Shown piece by piece: positions 18,518 to 28,158 of a stretch of DNA of 64,000 nt. A program made the translations under genes and the position numbers. The notes beneath the pieces are model-generated. The model was given only the letters and a program-made list of their open reading frames with translations. It was not told the origin of the DNA and searched no databases. Source of the DNA: Gilliamella apis (GTDB lineage Bacteria > Pseudomonadota > Gammaproteobacteria > Enterobacterales > Orbaceae); the NCBI RefSeq assembly GCF_002142155.1, contig NZ_NASD01000006.1:62001-126000 (forward strand). Direction: 5' to 3'. Positions within the stretch are counted from its first letter, which is position 1. Each line of letters starts with the position of its first letter.

Positions 18518-19820
18518 GTGCTTGTACCTTAGCTCCATAATCGTTAATAGGTTTCCATTCGGCAGGAATACCAAGTAAATCACTTTCGGCAATACCTAAT
18601 CGAATAGCCTGATCAATAAACAATCTTGCAATATCAAAATGCTGTTCTCGAGGGAACTGTGCTAAATAACTATGAATAGCAATACTCATATCAAGTGGTT
18701 TATTTTCTTGTTTAAAGATCAATAAATTTTGTTCAATATGTGCAACTATGTGCTCTTGAATTTCTTCAATCATTTCAAATTCGAGTTCGGAAGGTAACTC
18801 GCCTGTCACTTCAGCTTCATGTAATGCCAATTCTTCATCACGCATATCCAGTAAACGTTCAGCATTCGCAAAAGTAAGTGACCATGGTGAATCAAAATAG
18901 CTTTGGATCGATTTGCGTAATCGTTGAGAAAAAACTCGATTCTTATCTAAATCAATTGCAGTACGAATAAATTTATGAACGTGCCTATCATAACCTATCC
19001 ATAGGTCTATTGCTTTTTGTCCCCAACCGATGATTCGATCTAATTTACCTTGTAAATCAATAACCACGTTATTAATTTTATCTAACTCAGGATTATCCAA
19101 AGTCGCATCTTGTATTAAAAGCAAACTAGCTTGTAATTTATCTCCAGCCGCTGCTAATGTATCTTGTAATTCTCGTAAGGTTTGCGATGTTTCTGTCAGT
19201 AAGCCCTCACAGCTACTAATTGCCGCCTGCCAATCTTGACTTAATAATGCAGAAATATTTTGTTTTACATCAGCTTGTTGTTCATCCATCACTCGTTGAG
19301 TGATATCAATGCTATCAAAGATCTCAGCTACTGAATATTTTAAAGGTGCGAAAACATTACGATGCCAATGTAAATCATCACCACCTTCAAGAGCAGCATC
19401 TGCGGCACGTTTTAATTCTTGTGCAACAATTGAAAGTTGAATTGATAAACGTAAAGTCGAGAATTCTCGTTGACGAATATAGTAATCAGATATACCAATT
19501 CCCAAAGGTGTCAATCGATAAATAGAATAACCATCGGTCATTTCGCTAGCAAAACGTGTGATTAAACGCTGGCGTACTAAATCATTAATCGCATTATTAG
19601 CACGGACAGTAATAGTATCTTCACTTTGCTCAAAAATGTGTGAAACATGTCGAAAACCATCAATTAATTCAGATTCAGTCATTTCACCATCAAAGCGTTC
19701 ACTGTTTAATACAGCTATTGCCAACAAAAAGGCTAATCGCTCAACAGGCAAAGCAATCGAAAAATCATTTTTTTTTGCCCAAGAGACCAGTTCTGGCACT
19801 GATTGGGAAAAATCCATCAT
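18498..19820 (-). CDS. mukF: Chromosome partition protein MukF
   Basis: Kleisin subunit of MukBEF, 440 residues as in E. coli. The N-terminal winged-helix dimerisation domain has [20 protein letters not shown] and [15 protein letters not shown]; the central helical region contains [20 protein letters not shown]; the C-terminal winged helix ends with [16 protein letters not shown]. It is first in the mukFEB operon; the smtA gene found upstream in E. coli is absent. AGGA lies seven bases before the ATG at 19820 (a second ATG follows directly). Confidence 0.97.
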   Translation of the reverse strand: MMDFSQSVPELVSWAKKNDFSIALPVERLAFLLAIAVLNSERFDGEMTESELIDGFRHVSHIFEQSEDTITVRANNAINDLVRQRLITRFASEMTDGYSIYRLTPLGIGISDYYIRQREFSTLRLSIQLSIVAQELKRAADAALEGGDDLHWHRNVFAPLKYSVAEIFDSIDITQRVMDEQQADVKQNISALLSQDWQAAISSCEGLLTETSQTLRELQDTLAAAGDKLQASLLLIQDATLDNPELDKINNVVIDLQGKLDRIIGWGQKAIDLWIGYDRHVHKFIRTAIDLDKNRVFSQRLRKSIQSYFDSPWSLTFANAERLLDMRDEELALHEAEVTGELPSELEFEMIEEIQEHIVAHIEQNLLIFKQENKPLDMSIAIHSYLAQFPREQHFDIARLFIDQAIRLGIAESDLLGIPAEWKPINDYGAKVQAHVINRY

Positions 19821-19876
19821 AGTGATTCCTTAATTAAGGATGTTCAGCAAGCCTGACATCTTAAAATAATATGAGA

Positions 19877-19894
19877 AACACAATATATTGTGTT
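19877..19894. promoter_or_regulatory. 18-bp perfect palindrome upstream of mukF
   Basis: AACACAATATATTGTGTT is an exact inverted repeat 57-74 bases before the mukF start, in the 299-base gap shared with the Fur-type gene. It could be a dimeric regulator site. No T tract follows, so it is not an obvious terminator. The binding protein is unknown. Confidence 0.4.
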
Positions 19895-20056
19895 ATGGAC
19901 AAAATTTTATCGATTATATAACAAATTGTAGTAGTTAAAAATAGCTAAGTTTAGGATTTATTATTAGAAGTAATAATCAATAATTAATTTTTTTAAATAC
20001 GCTAATTGCCATTACAAAAAACGCAAATTTATTATCTAATTAACATTAGGTTTGAA

Positions 20057-20092
20057 TTGACTTATGTAAATATAAAAATGATAATGATTATC
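20057..20092 (+). promoter_or_regulatory. Sigma-70 promoter overlapped by a Fur box
   Basis: TTGACT (20057-20062), a 17-base spacer and GATAAT (20080-20085) form a good promoter. GATAATGATTATC (20080-20092) is an exact 6-1-6 inverted repeat matching the Fur core, with AAAA and TTTT flanks extending the symmetry. Because the repeat begins at the -10, Fur with bound iron should block polymerase. Only the downstream gene is in the right orientation. Confidence 0.8.
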
Positions 20093-20119
20093 GTTTTCAC
20101 TTAAAATGTAGAGGTATTT

Positions 20120-20845
20120 ATGCGAAAAGTATTATTATCAATTTTATTGGGGACTTTTATTGGTTTGGTTTCACAATCAGTAATTGCTCATGGTATATGG
20201 ATTACTAATCGAGTCGATCAAAAACAAATTGTTTTAGGTGAAGGGCCTTTAGACAATGGTTATAAGACTGAAAGTGTAAAAGATGTTAAGGCTTATAATA
20301 GTAATTGGTCACTGCTACCGATATCTAAAAAGTCACATGATAATTTTGTGACTATTGAACCGTCAGATCAAACAGCGGTAGTAACGGTTGATTTTGATTA
20401 TGGCTATTGGACCAAAAATTCAGAAGGTAAGTATGTTAATTTACCCATGAATAAAGTTAAAGGAGCCAGTAATGGCACTCACGCCATAAAATATAGCGTT
20501 AATTATTTATCATCCGTTAATAACCCTAAAATGGTTGAAGATATTCCTTTACAAATCGTTCCTTCTGTTGATCCGACAAAATTGAAACGTGGTGATAGTT
20601 TACCAATTACTGTGTATAAAGATGGAAAACCACTAGCTAACACAGCAGTTATTGTTGATGTGGTGAATAACTTAGATAAAACAGTGAAAACAGATGATAA
20701 AGGTCAAACTACTATTATTGTGCCAAACCAAGGTTTAAACGTTATTGGCGTTGAAATTGGTTTTCCGCTTAAAGATAACCAATTAGCAACACAAGATAAG
20801 TTTTTTACCACTCTAGTTTTTACACTAATTCCTGAAGAAGATTAA
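20120..20845 (+). CDS. Secreted DUF4198/NikM-like periplasmic protein, Fur-regulated
   Basis: A 241-residue exported protein. A signal peptide (residues 1-23) ends with SVIA, predicting cleavage just before HGIWITNR, so the mature protein would start with histidine. The C-terminal part (KLKRGDSLPITVYKDGKPLA, VKTDDKGQTTIIVP, GLNVIGVEIGFPL) is typical of the DUF4198 family, whose relatives sit with metal uptake systems. An AGAGG signal precedes the ATG. The promoter carries a Fur box, so expression should rise in iron limitation. A role in iron or other metal handling is an inference; no transporter gene is adjacent. Confidence 0.75.
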   Translation: MRKVLLSILLGTFIGLVSQSVIAHGIWITNRVDQKQIVLGEGPLDNGYKTESVKDVKAYNSNWSLLPISKKSHDNFVTIEPSDQTAVVTVDFDYGYWTKNSEGKYVNLPMNKVKGASNGTHAIKYSVNYLSSVNNPKMVEDIPLQIVPSVDPTKLKRGDSLPITVYKDGKPLANTAVIVDVVNNLDKTVKTDDKGQTTIIVPNQGLNVIGVEIGFPLKDNQLATQDKFFTTLVFTLIPEED

Positions 20846-20854
20846 TTTATATAC

Positions 20855-20879
20855 AAAAAACGGGATTATTATCCCGTTT
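20855..20879. terminator. Convergent terminator between DUF4198 gene and MFS gene
   Basis: AAACGGGAT (20858-20866) pairs with ATCCCGTTT (20871-20879) around TATT. The A run at 20855-20860 gives a good T tract on the minus strand, 17 bases after the transporter stop; the plus-strand T tract is short. Confidence 0.7.
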
Positions 20880-20895
20880 CCTATTAATCATCTGA

Positions 20896-22284
20896 TTAAA
20901 CTTCAGCATTGATTGGACGAGGTATAAGAAAACTACAAAGTAGAGCTAATACCGTGATCACTAATCCAAGTAACATGCCATTGAAATAACCATCAATTGA
21001 GTTACCATTCATCATTTGAATTGCTGGTAATAATGCAAAACTTAAGCCAGCGCCTAAATTAAATGCCCCAGCATTCATACCTGGTAGAAAACCTGGGTTT
21101 TCGCTAGGTGATAAAACAACACCTAGGCCATTCAAAATAATATTAGCCATGCCTGCGTAGAAAATACCTAGCACAATAACCCCTACGGATAAAATAGGTA
21201 GAGAATGAATGCCATAAAACATAATAACTAAGATGCCAATAACACAGCCCACAAGACCTAATTTTAGCACATTGTTATAACCCATTGTTGGTGCCAATCT
21301 TCCAGAAAATGGTCCCACAAACCAACCAATTAAAGCATAAGGAGTTAGAAAAATGAGTGAAGCCCAATCAGCTTCTAATCCAAAGCCAATCTCATGATTT
21401 TGAGCAATTGACATAACTAAACCATTAACAATAGCGAAAATACCTGTCATGGTTAAAGTTGTTGTTAATAACAAAGCCCATGTAGCACGTTTTTTCAAAT
21501 GATTAGTGGTAACAAGCGGTTGTTTATTTCTTTTTTCTACATGCCAAAACAGAATAAAACATAAGATAGCAAACAGAGTTAATCCTACCACAATCAACCA
21601 ATTTGCGTTACCTAGTTTACCCGCTTCATTAAGTGCAAGTAATAGCGCAGCTATGGTTAGAACAATTAGTAAAACACCTAACCAATCCATTTTGGTGCCT
21701 GCCGATGGTTTAGATTCGGAGGCAAAACGATGAACAAAGAAAGTGGAAATTGCGGCAACTATAGCTATAACCCAAAATACAGAACGAAACCCGAAATGAG
21801 TAGCAAGTAGACCGCCAGCTATCGCATCAACACCAGCAATACCACCATTTACTGCTGTTATTATTCCCATTAACATACCATACTGTTTAACATCTTTTAC
21901 TTCAAAACTTAACATTAACAAGCATAGAGGTACGACTGGCCCTGAGACACCTTGAATAATCCTCGCGGCATATAACACTTCAATATTTGGTGCAACAGCA
22001 GCTAAAACTGTACCTAATGTCATGATTAATAACATAGCAGTTAAGACTTTTTTTCGCCCTTTTATATCACTTAATCGTGGTAAAAATAATGAAAATAAAG
22101 CTGCTGCTGTGAAAAACGAGGTTTGCGATAGCCCAACAGCAGCATCATTAGTTCCTAACTCTTTTGCTATGGTTACTAATACAGGGCTTAACATACTAGC
22201 ATTAAGTTGGAAAGCAACACATGCAGCAAGCAAAGCCATCATCAGTGTAAATACACTGGATTTATCTTTACTTTTTTCAATCAT
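20896..22284 (-). CDS. MFS transporter (drug/nucleoside-type) in nucleoside salvage operon
   Basis: A 462-residue major facilitator with about 12-14 hydrophobic helices. The motif A-like loop LPRLSDIKGRKKVL (~68-81) and motif C-like GVSGPVVPL fall in the expected N-terminal half. The layout is closest to DHA-type proton antiporters, but the genome context (overlapping ATGA with a nucleoside hydrolase, and a ribokinase upstream) suggests nucleoside or related uptake. It is the last gene of a three-gene operon with a terminator 17 bases beyond. Substrate and direction cannot be settled from sequence. Confidence 0.8.
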   Translation of the reverse strand: MIEKSKDKSSVFTLMMALLAACVAFQLNASMLSPVLVTIAKELGTNDAAVGLSQTSFFTAAALFSLFLPRLSDIKGRKKVLTAMLLIMTLGTVLAAVAPNIEVLYAARIIQGVSGPVVPLCLLMLSFEVKDVKQYGMLMGIITAVNGGIAGVDAIAGGLLATHFGFRSVFWVIAIVAAISTFFVHRFASESKPSAGTKMDWLGVLLIVLTIAALLLALNEAGKLGNANWLIVVGLTLFAILCFILFWHVEKRNKQPLVTTNHLKKRATWALLLTTTLTMTGIFAIVNGLVMSIAQNHEIGFGLEADWASLIFLTPYALIGWFVGPFSGRLAPTMGYNNVLKLGLVGCVIGILVIMFYGIHSLPILSVGVIVLGIFYAGMANIILNGLGVVLSPSENPGFLPGMNAGAFNLGAGLSFALLPAIQMMNGNSIDGYFNGMLLGLVITVLALLCSFLIPRPINAEV

Positions 22285-23237
22285 AGATTAACCTCACCTA
22301 TTCGTTCTAGGGAGTCAACAATTAAATCCCAAAAACCAGTATGATCAAGTTCAGTTGCAACCTGAGTATGACAACTATCATCAGGAGGGAAACGAAAATC
22401 AGCCACGGTCATTCCTAAAGTTAATGTACCTGTCAATTCAATATCAACTGGTACTCGTTTAGTTTTTATTAACTCAGGATTAATAACATAAGCAACAGCG
22501 CAAGGGTCATGAACTGGCGGATAAGTAAAACCTTGAGCTTGTTTATACATTTTTCCGAAGAATTCCAACATTTCCAAAACAAATTTAGCTGGTTTTGTTT
22601 TTATTGCAGATATTTTTTCAATTACTTCTGGTGTAGCTAATGCTTGATGGGTTAGATCTAATCCAACCATAGTAACTGGCCATTTTTCATTAAATACTAT
22701 GTGAGCTGCTTCTGGATCTATCTTGATATTAAACTCAGCAACAGCACTCCAGTTGCCAACATGATACCCACCTCCCATCAAAACAACTTCTTTTACTCGT
22801 TCAACAATTTTCGGCTCTTTACGTACCGCCATTGCAATATTAGTTAAACCGCCTGTTGGAACTAATGTGACTGTTTTAGGGGGATGTGACATGATGGTAT
22901 CAATAATTAAATCAATAGCATGCCTTTTATCTAATTGAATTGCCGGTTCAGGTAAAACAGGGCCATCAAGTCCAGAGTCACCATGAATATCCGGTGCCAC
23001 TTCTACATTTCTAATTAGAGGTCTTACCGCTCCAGCAGCAAAGGGAACATTAGTAATATTAGCGATACGTGCAACAGATAATGCATTACGAGTTACTTTT
23101 TCTAATGTTTGGTTACCAACAACCGTAGTTACCGCTAGCAATTCAATATTTGGATTACCATGAGCTAATAAAAGTGCGATAGCATCATCATGACCGGGAT
23201 CGCAATCAAGGATAATTTTTTTTGGCTGATTCATCAT
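22281..23237 (-). CDS. Ribonucleoside hydrolase (inosine-uridine preferring family)
   Basis: Cytoplasmic enzyme that hydrolyses the N-glycosidic bond of ribonucleosides to ribose and base. The calcium-binding, family-defining motif DCDPGHDDAIALLLAHGN is near the N-terminus (~12-29), with the HGDSGLDGP loop (~86-94), EFNIKIDPEAA, and the catalytic-region histidine in PPVHDPCAVAYV. The length of 318 residues matches RihA/RihB/RihC. The start is placed at the ATG at 23237 after GAGGAA; an in-frame TTG further upstream overlaps that signal. It follows the ribokinase gene by 21 bases. Which nucleosides it prefers is not determined. Confidence 0.92.
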   Translation of the reverse strand: MMNQPKKIILDCDPGHDDAIALLLAHGNPNIELLAVTTVVGNQTLEKVTRNALSVARIANITNVPFAAGAVRPLIRNVEVAPDIHGDSGLDGPVLPEPAIQLDKRHAIDLIIDTIMSHPPKTVTLVPTGGLTNIAMAVRKEPKIVERVKEVVLMGGGYHVGNWSAVAEFNIKIDPEAAHIVFNEKWPVTMVGLDLTHQALATPEVIEKISAIKTKPAKFVLEMLEFFGKMYKQAQGFTYPPVHDPCAVAYVINPELIKTKRVPVDIELTGTLTLGMTVADFRFPPDDSCHTQVATELDHTGFWDLIVDSLERIGEVNL

Positions 23238-23258
23238 AAATCGGTTCCTCAAGTAAAT

Positions 23259-24452
23259 TTATATATTTGCCATTCGTTTAAGCACATTTTGATGCGATGG
23301 CATATTTGATGCACCTTCACGCTCAACGGCTAAAGATGCAAAAGCTGAAGCATAAACTGCTGCTTGATAAAGAGTTTCTCCTTTAGCCAATGAAGCACAA
23401 AAAGCTCCATTAAAAGCATCGCCAGCACCAGTTGTATCAACAGGAACAGCTAAGAAAGGCTTAATATGTTGATGATGTTTACCATCATAAATAAGAGAAC
23501 CTTTACTACCTAAAGTAATAATGACTGTTTGAATACCTAATGAATAAATTTTTTCTGCTGCAAGCTTGGCACTATCGAAATCATTAACTTCAATTCCTGA
23601 CATTAAACTTGCTTCAGTTTCATTCGGAGTAATAATATAGATATAAGATAATAACTGTTGAATATCTTTAGAATAAGGCGCGGGATTTAACACCACTTTA
23701 ACCCCCATTGCTTTAGCTAATTTCATTGCATTTAAAACGGCATCAATATTATTTTCAAGTTGAACTAATAGAATATCAGATTGTTTAAGATAACTTTCTA
23801 ACATTACAATTTCTTTATCAGTAATTGTTAAATTTGCACCAGGATAGATGGCAATCATATTCTCGCCATTCTCTTCAGAAACATAAATGACAGCATTGCC
23901 GGTAGGTTCTTTATCTGATTGATACAAAGTAAATGAGTTAATTTTTGATGAAGATAGATGATCATGAGCAAATTGACTAAATTGATCGGTTCCAACTTTT
24001 GCGACAAAATGAACTTTTGCATCGGCATGACTTGCAGCAAGTGCTTGATTAGCACCTTTTCCACCTGGACCAATCATACTTTTTTGCGCTAGAATTGACT
24101 CACCGCCTTTGGGAAATCTTGCCACTTGTGCAACAATATCAACATTAAATGAACCTAAAATACAAACATTACCGTTCATTCTGTCTCCTCGTTTTTTAAA
24201 TTTCTGTTTATCATATCTTGTCATTAATGAGGTAATACACTCTTTATCAGTAATATTGCTTACTAATCTATGCCTTTTAATCATGGCTCCACCATAACAA
24301 CGAATAACTAATAATTGTTTCGCCAGCGTAGAGAGATCTTTTCTAATAGTCTCTTTAGATACTTTAAATATTTCCGAAAAATATTGGACACTACCTTTTT
24401 CATGTTTATCTAAGTAATCTAAGATAGCTTTTTGTCTTTCTTCTAAGAACAT
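23259..24452 (-). CDS. DeoR-type HTH / ribokinase fusion protein
   Basis: A 397-residue fusion. Residues ~1-60 are a DeoR-type winged helix-turn-helix (RQKAILDYLDKHEKGSVQYF, FKVSKETIRKDLSTLAKQ, CYGGA) without the usual DeoR effector domain. Residues ~92-397 are a complete PfkB-family ribokinase: LGSFNVDIVAQVARFPKGGE, the GGKGANQA motif, and the catalytic/anion-hole signature DTTGAGDAFNGAF. Its operon partners release ribose (nucleoside hydrolase) and transport, so it probably makes ribose 5-phosphate and may regulate its own operon. A strong internal ribosome site before Met92 could yield a free 306-residue kinase. Such HTH-sugar kinase fusions are known in enterics, but I cannot name this one. 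Confidence 0.88.
   Translation of the reverse strand: MFLEERQKAILDYLDKHEKGSVQYFSEIFKVSKETIRKDLSTLAKQLLVIRCYGGAMIKRHRLVSNITDKECITSLMTRYDKQKFKKRGDRMNGNVCILGSFNVDIVAQVARFPKGGESILAQKSMIGPGGKGANQALAASHADAKVHFVAKVGTDQFSQFAHDHLSSSKINSFTLYQSDKEPTGNAVIYVSEENGENMIAIYPGANLTITDKEIVMLESYLKQSDILLVQLENNIDAVLNAMKLAKAMGVKVVLNPAPYSKDIQQLLSYIYIITPNETEASLMSGIEVNDFDSAKLAAEKIYSLGIQTVIITLGSKGSLIYDGKHHQHIKPFLAVPVDTTGAGDAFNGAFCASLAKGETLYQAAVYASAFASLAVEREGASNMPSHQNVLKRMANI
24177..24190 (-). promoter_or_regulatory. Internal ribosome binding site and start codon inside the HTH-ribokinase gene
   Basis: On the minus strand GAGGAG, five bases, then ATG (24179-24177) gives a near-ideal translation start in frame with the fusion. 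Starting here would make a 306-residue protein, almost exactly the size of E. coli RbsK (309), beginning MNGNVCILGSFNVD. Confidence 0.6.
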
Positions 24453-24815
24453 AAAGTAAACCTCTTGATGATTAATTCAAAGTATAGCTGGATTAAATCA
24501 TTAAAAGAGTGATAATAATCATAACTTATGAGATAAAACAGAAGCAAACGGAACAAACATAGGTTAAACTCGACTGCTTTAAAAATAGTAAAATTTAATG
24601 AAAACTATCCATCTTATTATTGTCACGTCTATTAGTAATAACTATCAGCAAAACAATTATACTTTTGCTATAACTCATAACCCTATATCAAGTTATCATA
24701 AAAAATAATAATCTAATTTCGATAATAAAAAATTAATTCCTTACTCGCACTGTCGCTAATTTATGCTAAAATCGCAAAACATGAATAATCTTTCTTAACA
24801 TAAGGATGTAACGCA
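24453..24815. other. 363-base divergent intergenic region
   Basis: AT-rich, no credible gene. It should hold promoters for the nucleoside operon (leftward) and pntAB (rightward). An extended -10, TGCTAAAAT (24764-24772), lies 44 bases before the pntA start. TGATAATAATCA (near 24512) is an inverted repeat that might be an operator for the fused HTH; this is weak. Confidence 0.4.
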
Positions 24816-26348
24816 ATGCATATCGGTATACCAAAAGAACGGTTAGCCAATGAAGCTAGAGTTGCAGCAACACCTCAAACCGTTGGACAACTGTTAAAAC
24901 TAGGATTTACAGTTTCAGTAGAACAAGGTGCTGGACATGCTGCTCATTTCGAAGACCAAGCTTTTATTGATGCTGGAGCCACTATTCAAAGTACAAAGGA
25001 TATTTGGCAAAATGATCTTATTTTAAAATTTCATGCGCCAACTGATGAAGAAATCGCTCTAATGAAAGAGGGATTAACACTTATCAGTTATATTTATCCT
25101 GCTCAACATAAAGATCTTTTAGAAAAACTTGCAACTAAAAATATTACTGTAATGGCAATGGATTGTGTACCTCGTATTTCACGAGCTCAATCTCTTGATG
25201 CATTAAGTTCAATGTCTAATATTGCCGGTTACCGTTCAGTTATTGAAGCTGCAAACCAGTTCGGCCGTTTCTTTACAGGGCAAGTTACTGCTGCAGGTAA
25301 AGTGCCACCAGCAAAAGTTTTAGTAATTGGTGCGGGTGTAGCGGGTCTGGCTGCAATTGGTGCGGCGGTTAGCTTAGGTGCGATTGTTCGTGCATTCGAT
25401 ACCCGACCTGAAGTTGCAGAACAAATTAATAGTATGGGAGCTGACTTCTTAGAATTAGATTTCGAAGAAGAAGCGGGCTCTGGTGACGGCTATGCTAAAC
25501 AAATGTCTGCCGCATTTATCGAAGCCGAAATGGCATTATTCGCTGAACAAGCTAAAGATGTTGATATCATCATTACTACAGCATTAATTCCAGGTAAACC
25601 TGCACCAAAACTTATCTCAAAAGAGATGGTTGAATCAATGAAACCAGGCAGTGTTATTGTTGATTTAGCAGCATTAACTGGCGGTAACTGCGAATTAACT
25701 AAACCAGGTGAAGTATTTGAAACTGATAATAATGTTAAAATTGTTGGTTATACTGATTTAGCTAACCGTATGCCAGCACAAGCATCACAATTATACGGCA
25801 CCAACATTGTTAATTTATTAAAATTACTTGCCAAAGAAAAAGATGGTAATATTGATATCAACTTTGAAGATGTGGTTATTCGTGGCGTAACTGTAGTCAA
25901 AGATAAAGAAATCACTTGGCCTGCACCACCGATTCAAGTTTCAGCACAACCACAGAAAAAAGCGGTTGAGCCTGTGGCTAAACCTGAACCTAAACCAATG
26001 TCACCAGCCAAAAAATATGGTATTTTTGCTTTATTAATTATTGCCTATTTCTGGTTAGCAAACTCTGTGCCTGAGAGCTTTTTAGGCCACTTTACTGTAT
26101 TTGCTTTATCATGTGTAGTTGGTTATTACGTAGTATGGAATGTAACCCATTCATTACATACACCACTAATGTCAGTTACTAATGCTATATCCGGTATTAT
26201 ATTAGTCGGTGCAATATTGCAAGTCGGTGATGATAATGGCTTAACTACGGCGATTGCCTTCGTTGCTATTTTGATTGCTAGTATCAATATTTTTGGTGGA
26301 TTCTTTGTTACCCAAAGAATGCTAAAAATGTTCCAACGTGGCAAGTAA
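24816..26348 (+). CDS. pntA: NAD(P) transhydrogenase subunit alpha
   Basis: Membrane-bound, proton-translocating transhydrogenase subunit that binds NAD(H); with PntB it drives NADPH formation. The 510 residues equal the E. coli length. The N-terminal nucleotide-binding domain shows [20 protein letters not shown], the [18 protein letters not shown] segment, and the dinucleotide fold [15 protein letters not shown] (~169-183). The C-terminal ~110 residues hold four membrane helices after a Pro/Lys-rich linker. An AAGGATG signal lies upstream. It is followed by pntB after 15 bases. Confidence 0.98.
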   Translation: MHIGIPKERLANEARVAATPQTVGQLLKLGFTVSVEQGAGHAAHFEDQAFIDAGATIQSTKDIWQNDLILKFHAPTDEEIALMKEGLTLISYIYPAQHKDLLEKLATKNITVMAMDCVPRISRAQSLDALSSMSNIAGYRSVIEAANQFGRFFTGQVTAAGKVPPAKVLVIGAGVAGLAAIGAAVSLGAIVRAFDTRPEVAEQINSMGADFLELDFEEEAGSGDGYAKQMSAAFIEAEMALFAEQAKDVDIIITTALIPGKPAPKLISKEMVESMKPGSVIVDLAALTGGNCELTKPGEVFETDNNVKIVGYTDLANRMPAQASQLYGTNIVNLLKLLAKEKDGNIDINFEDVVIRGVTVVKDKEITWPAPPIQVSAQPQKKAVEPVAKPEPKPMSPAKKYGIFALLIIAYFWLANSVPESFLGHFTVFALSCVVGYYVVWNVTHSLHTPLMSVTNAISGIILVGAILQVGDDNGLTTAIAFVAILIASINIFGGFFVTQRMLKMFQRGK

Positions 26349-26363
26349 AGGAGATTATTGATA

Positions 26364-27755
26364 ATGTTAAGTCATGGAATCATTCAAGCAGCTTATGTTA
26401 TTGCTGCATTACTGTTTATCTTTAGTTTACGAGGCCTATCAAATCAAGAATCAGCTAAATCTGGAAACATTTATGGCATGATTGGTATGGCAATTGCTCT
26501 TATTGCTGCTGTTGCTAGTATCAAAGGTGGACTGCACTGGATCATTATTGCTATGGTTATTGGTGCAGCTATCGGTCTATATCTTGCTAAGAAAGTAGAA
26601 ATGACCCAAATGCCAGAACTGGTTGCGCTTCTCCATAGTTTTGTTGGTATGGCGGCGGTTCTTGTTGGTTTTAATAGTTTCTTAGATGCACATACAATGA
26701 TTACCAGCAATGAATTAACTGTGCATTTAGTTGAAATCTTTGTTGGTATCTTCATTGGTGCGGTTACATTCTCTGGTTCAGTAGTTGCATTTGGTAAACT
26801 AAATGGTCGTATTAGTTCTAAACCACTATCTATTCCATATAAACACTACTGGAACTTAGCAGCTATTGTTGTATCAGTAATTTTAATGTTTACTTTTATT
26901 GGTGTAAAAACTGGCGCAGGCGCACTTGTTAGTTTACTAGTTATGACAATCATTGCATTAGTGTTTGGCTTCCATCTTGTTGCTTCAATTGGTGGCGCCG
27001 ATATGCCAGTGGTTATTTCAATGCTTAACTCATATTCTGGTTGGGCCGCAGCAGCAGCAGGATTTATGTTAGGTAATGACTTACTTATTGTTACTGGTGC
27101 TTTGGTTGGTTCTTCAGGTGCAATTCTTTCTTACATTATGTGTAAAGCAATGAATCGTTCATTTATCAGCGTAATTGCCGGTGGTTTTGGTAGCGACGGT
27201 AGTTCATCAAGCTCATCAGAAGAAGAACAAGGTGAATATCGTGAAATGCAACCTGCAGAAGTTGCACAAACCTTAAAAGAAGCTCGCTCAGTGATTATTG
27301 TACCTGGTTACGGTATGGCTGTAGCTCAAGCACAAGGTGCTGTAAGTAATATTACTGAAAAACTTCGTGGTATGGGTATTGAAGTCCGTTTTGGTATCCA
27401 TCCAGTTGCTGGACGTTTACCTGGCCATATGAACGTATTATTAGCTGAAGCAAAAGTTCCTTATGATATTGTATTGGAAATGGATGAAATTAATGATGAC
27501 TTCCCCGATACTGATGTTGTTTGGGTAATTGGTGCTAACGATACAGTTAACCCTGCAGCAGAAGAAGATCCAAATAGCCCTATCGCAGGAATGCCTGTTC
27601 TAGAAGTTTGGAAAGCAAAAACTGTCATTATTTCAAAACGTTCTATGAATACCGGCTATGCTGGCGTGCAAAACCCACTATTCTTTAAAGAAAATAGCTA
27701 CATGTTATTTGGTGATGCTAAAGATAGTGTTGAAAAAGTGCTACAAAATTTATAA
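26364..27755 (+). CDS. pntB: NAD(P) transhydrogenase subunit beta
   Basis: Partner of PntA that forms most of the membrane channel and binds NADP(H). About nine N-terminal helices ([40 protein letters not shown]) are followed by a Ser/Glu-rich linker and the NADP-binding domain with [14 protein letters not shown] and [19 protein letters not shown]. The length, 463 residues, matches E. coli (462). I start at the ATG at 26364; AAGGAG lies across the pntA stop, and a TTG two codons earlier is a less likely start. Confidence 0.98.
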   Translation: MLSHGIIQAAYVIAALLFIFSLRGLSNQESAKSGNIYGMIGMAIALIAAVASIKGGLHWIIIAMVIGAAIGLYLAKKVEMTQMPELVALLHSFVGMAAVLVGFNSFLDAHTMITSNELTVHLVEIFVGIFIGAVTFSGSVVAFGKLNGRISSKPLSIPYKHYWNLAAIVVSVILMFTFIGVKTGAGALVSLLVMTIIALVFGFHLVASIGGADMPVVISMLNSYSGWAAAAAGFMLGNDLLIVTGALVGSSGAILSYIMCKAMNRSFISVIAGGFGSDGSSSSSSEEEQGEYREMQPAEVAQTLKEARSVIIVPGYGMAVAQAQGAVSNITEKLRGMGIEVRFGIHPVAGRLPGHMNVLLAEAKVPYDIVLEMDEINDDFPDTDVVWVIGANDTVNPAAEEDPNSPIAGMPVLEVWKAKTVIISKRSMNTGYAGVQNPLFFKENSYMLFGDAKDSVEKVLQNL

Positions 27756-27781
27756 TGATATTACCATTATAAATCACAACA

Positions 27782-27809
27782 AACTGCGACTTAATGTCGC
27801 AGTTTTTTT
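27782..27809 (+). terminator. Terminator of pntAB
   Basis: AACTGCGAC (27782-27790) and GTCGCAGTT (27796-27804) form a 9-bp stem with loop TTAAT, followed by a T run. It begins 27 bases after the pntB stop. Confidence 0.9.
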
Positions 27810-27820
27810 AATGGCAATTT

Positions 27821-28060
27821 TCATTTTTTGAATGTTTTAGACAAAAAGCCAATAATGAGATCTGTAACTTCACGATGTATCTCACTTCTCGCACGATAAC
27901 CACCATCTTTACAATGAATACTCTAACCTTATTTTTGTTGATTTAAGATATCTTTTGCTTTGTATTTACAAATTTGAATAAAACTGAAATGCATTACATC
28001 TGGATTAATTATATAAATTGCGGAAGATTTAGCTAGAAATGTTTGTAAATAAGAAATAAA
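27821..28060 (-). pseudogene. C-terminal remnant of a dienelactone-hydrolase-like alpha/beta hydrolase
   Basis: Minus-strand translation of this supposed gap gives a protein-like trace in one frame: FISYLQTFLAKSSAIYIINP, then DVMHFSFIQICKYKAKDILN, two stops close together, and IHCKDGGYRARSEIHREVTD, LIIGFLSKTFKK and a TGA at 27821-27823. The HFxF-C...C-xDGG-R-xIHRE-V-FL pattern is like the end of predicted dienelactone hydrolases, with the catalytic-triad histidine in MHFSF. The N-terminal two thirds, including the nucleophile, is missing. The family call rests on recall of a pattern and is tentative; that it is decayed coding DNA is more secure. Confidence 0.45.
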
Positions 28061-28158
28061 TTAAAATAATTATAAAATGATGTAATAAAGTTTATTTATG
28101 GCAATTACTATTGAAATCTAAATTACAATTTGGGAATAAATATAAAATGAAAAAATGA

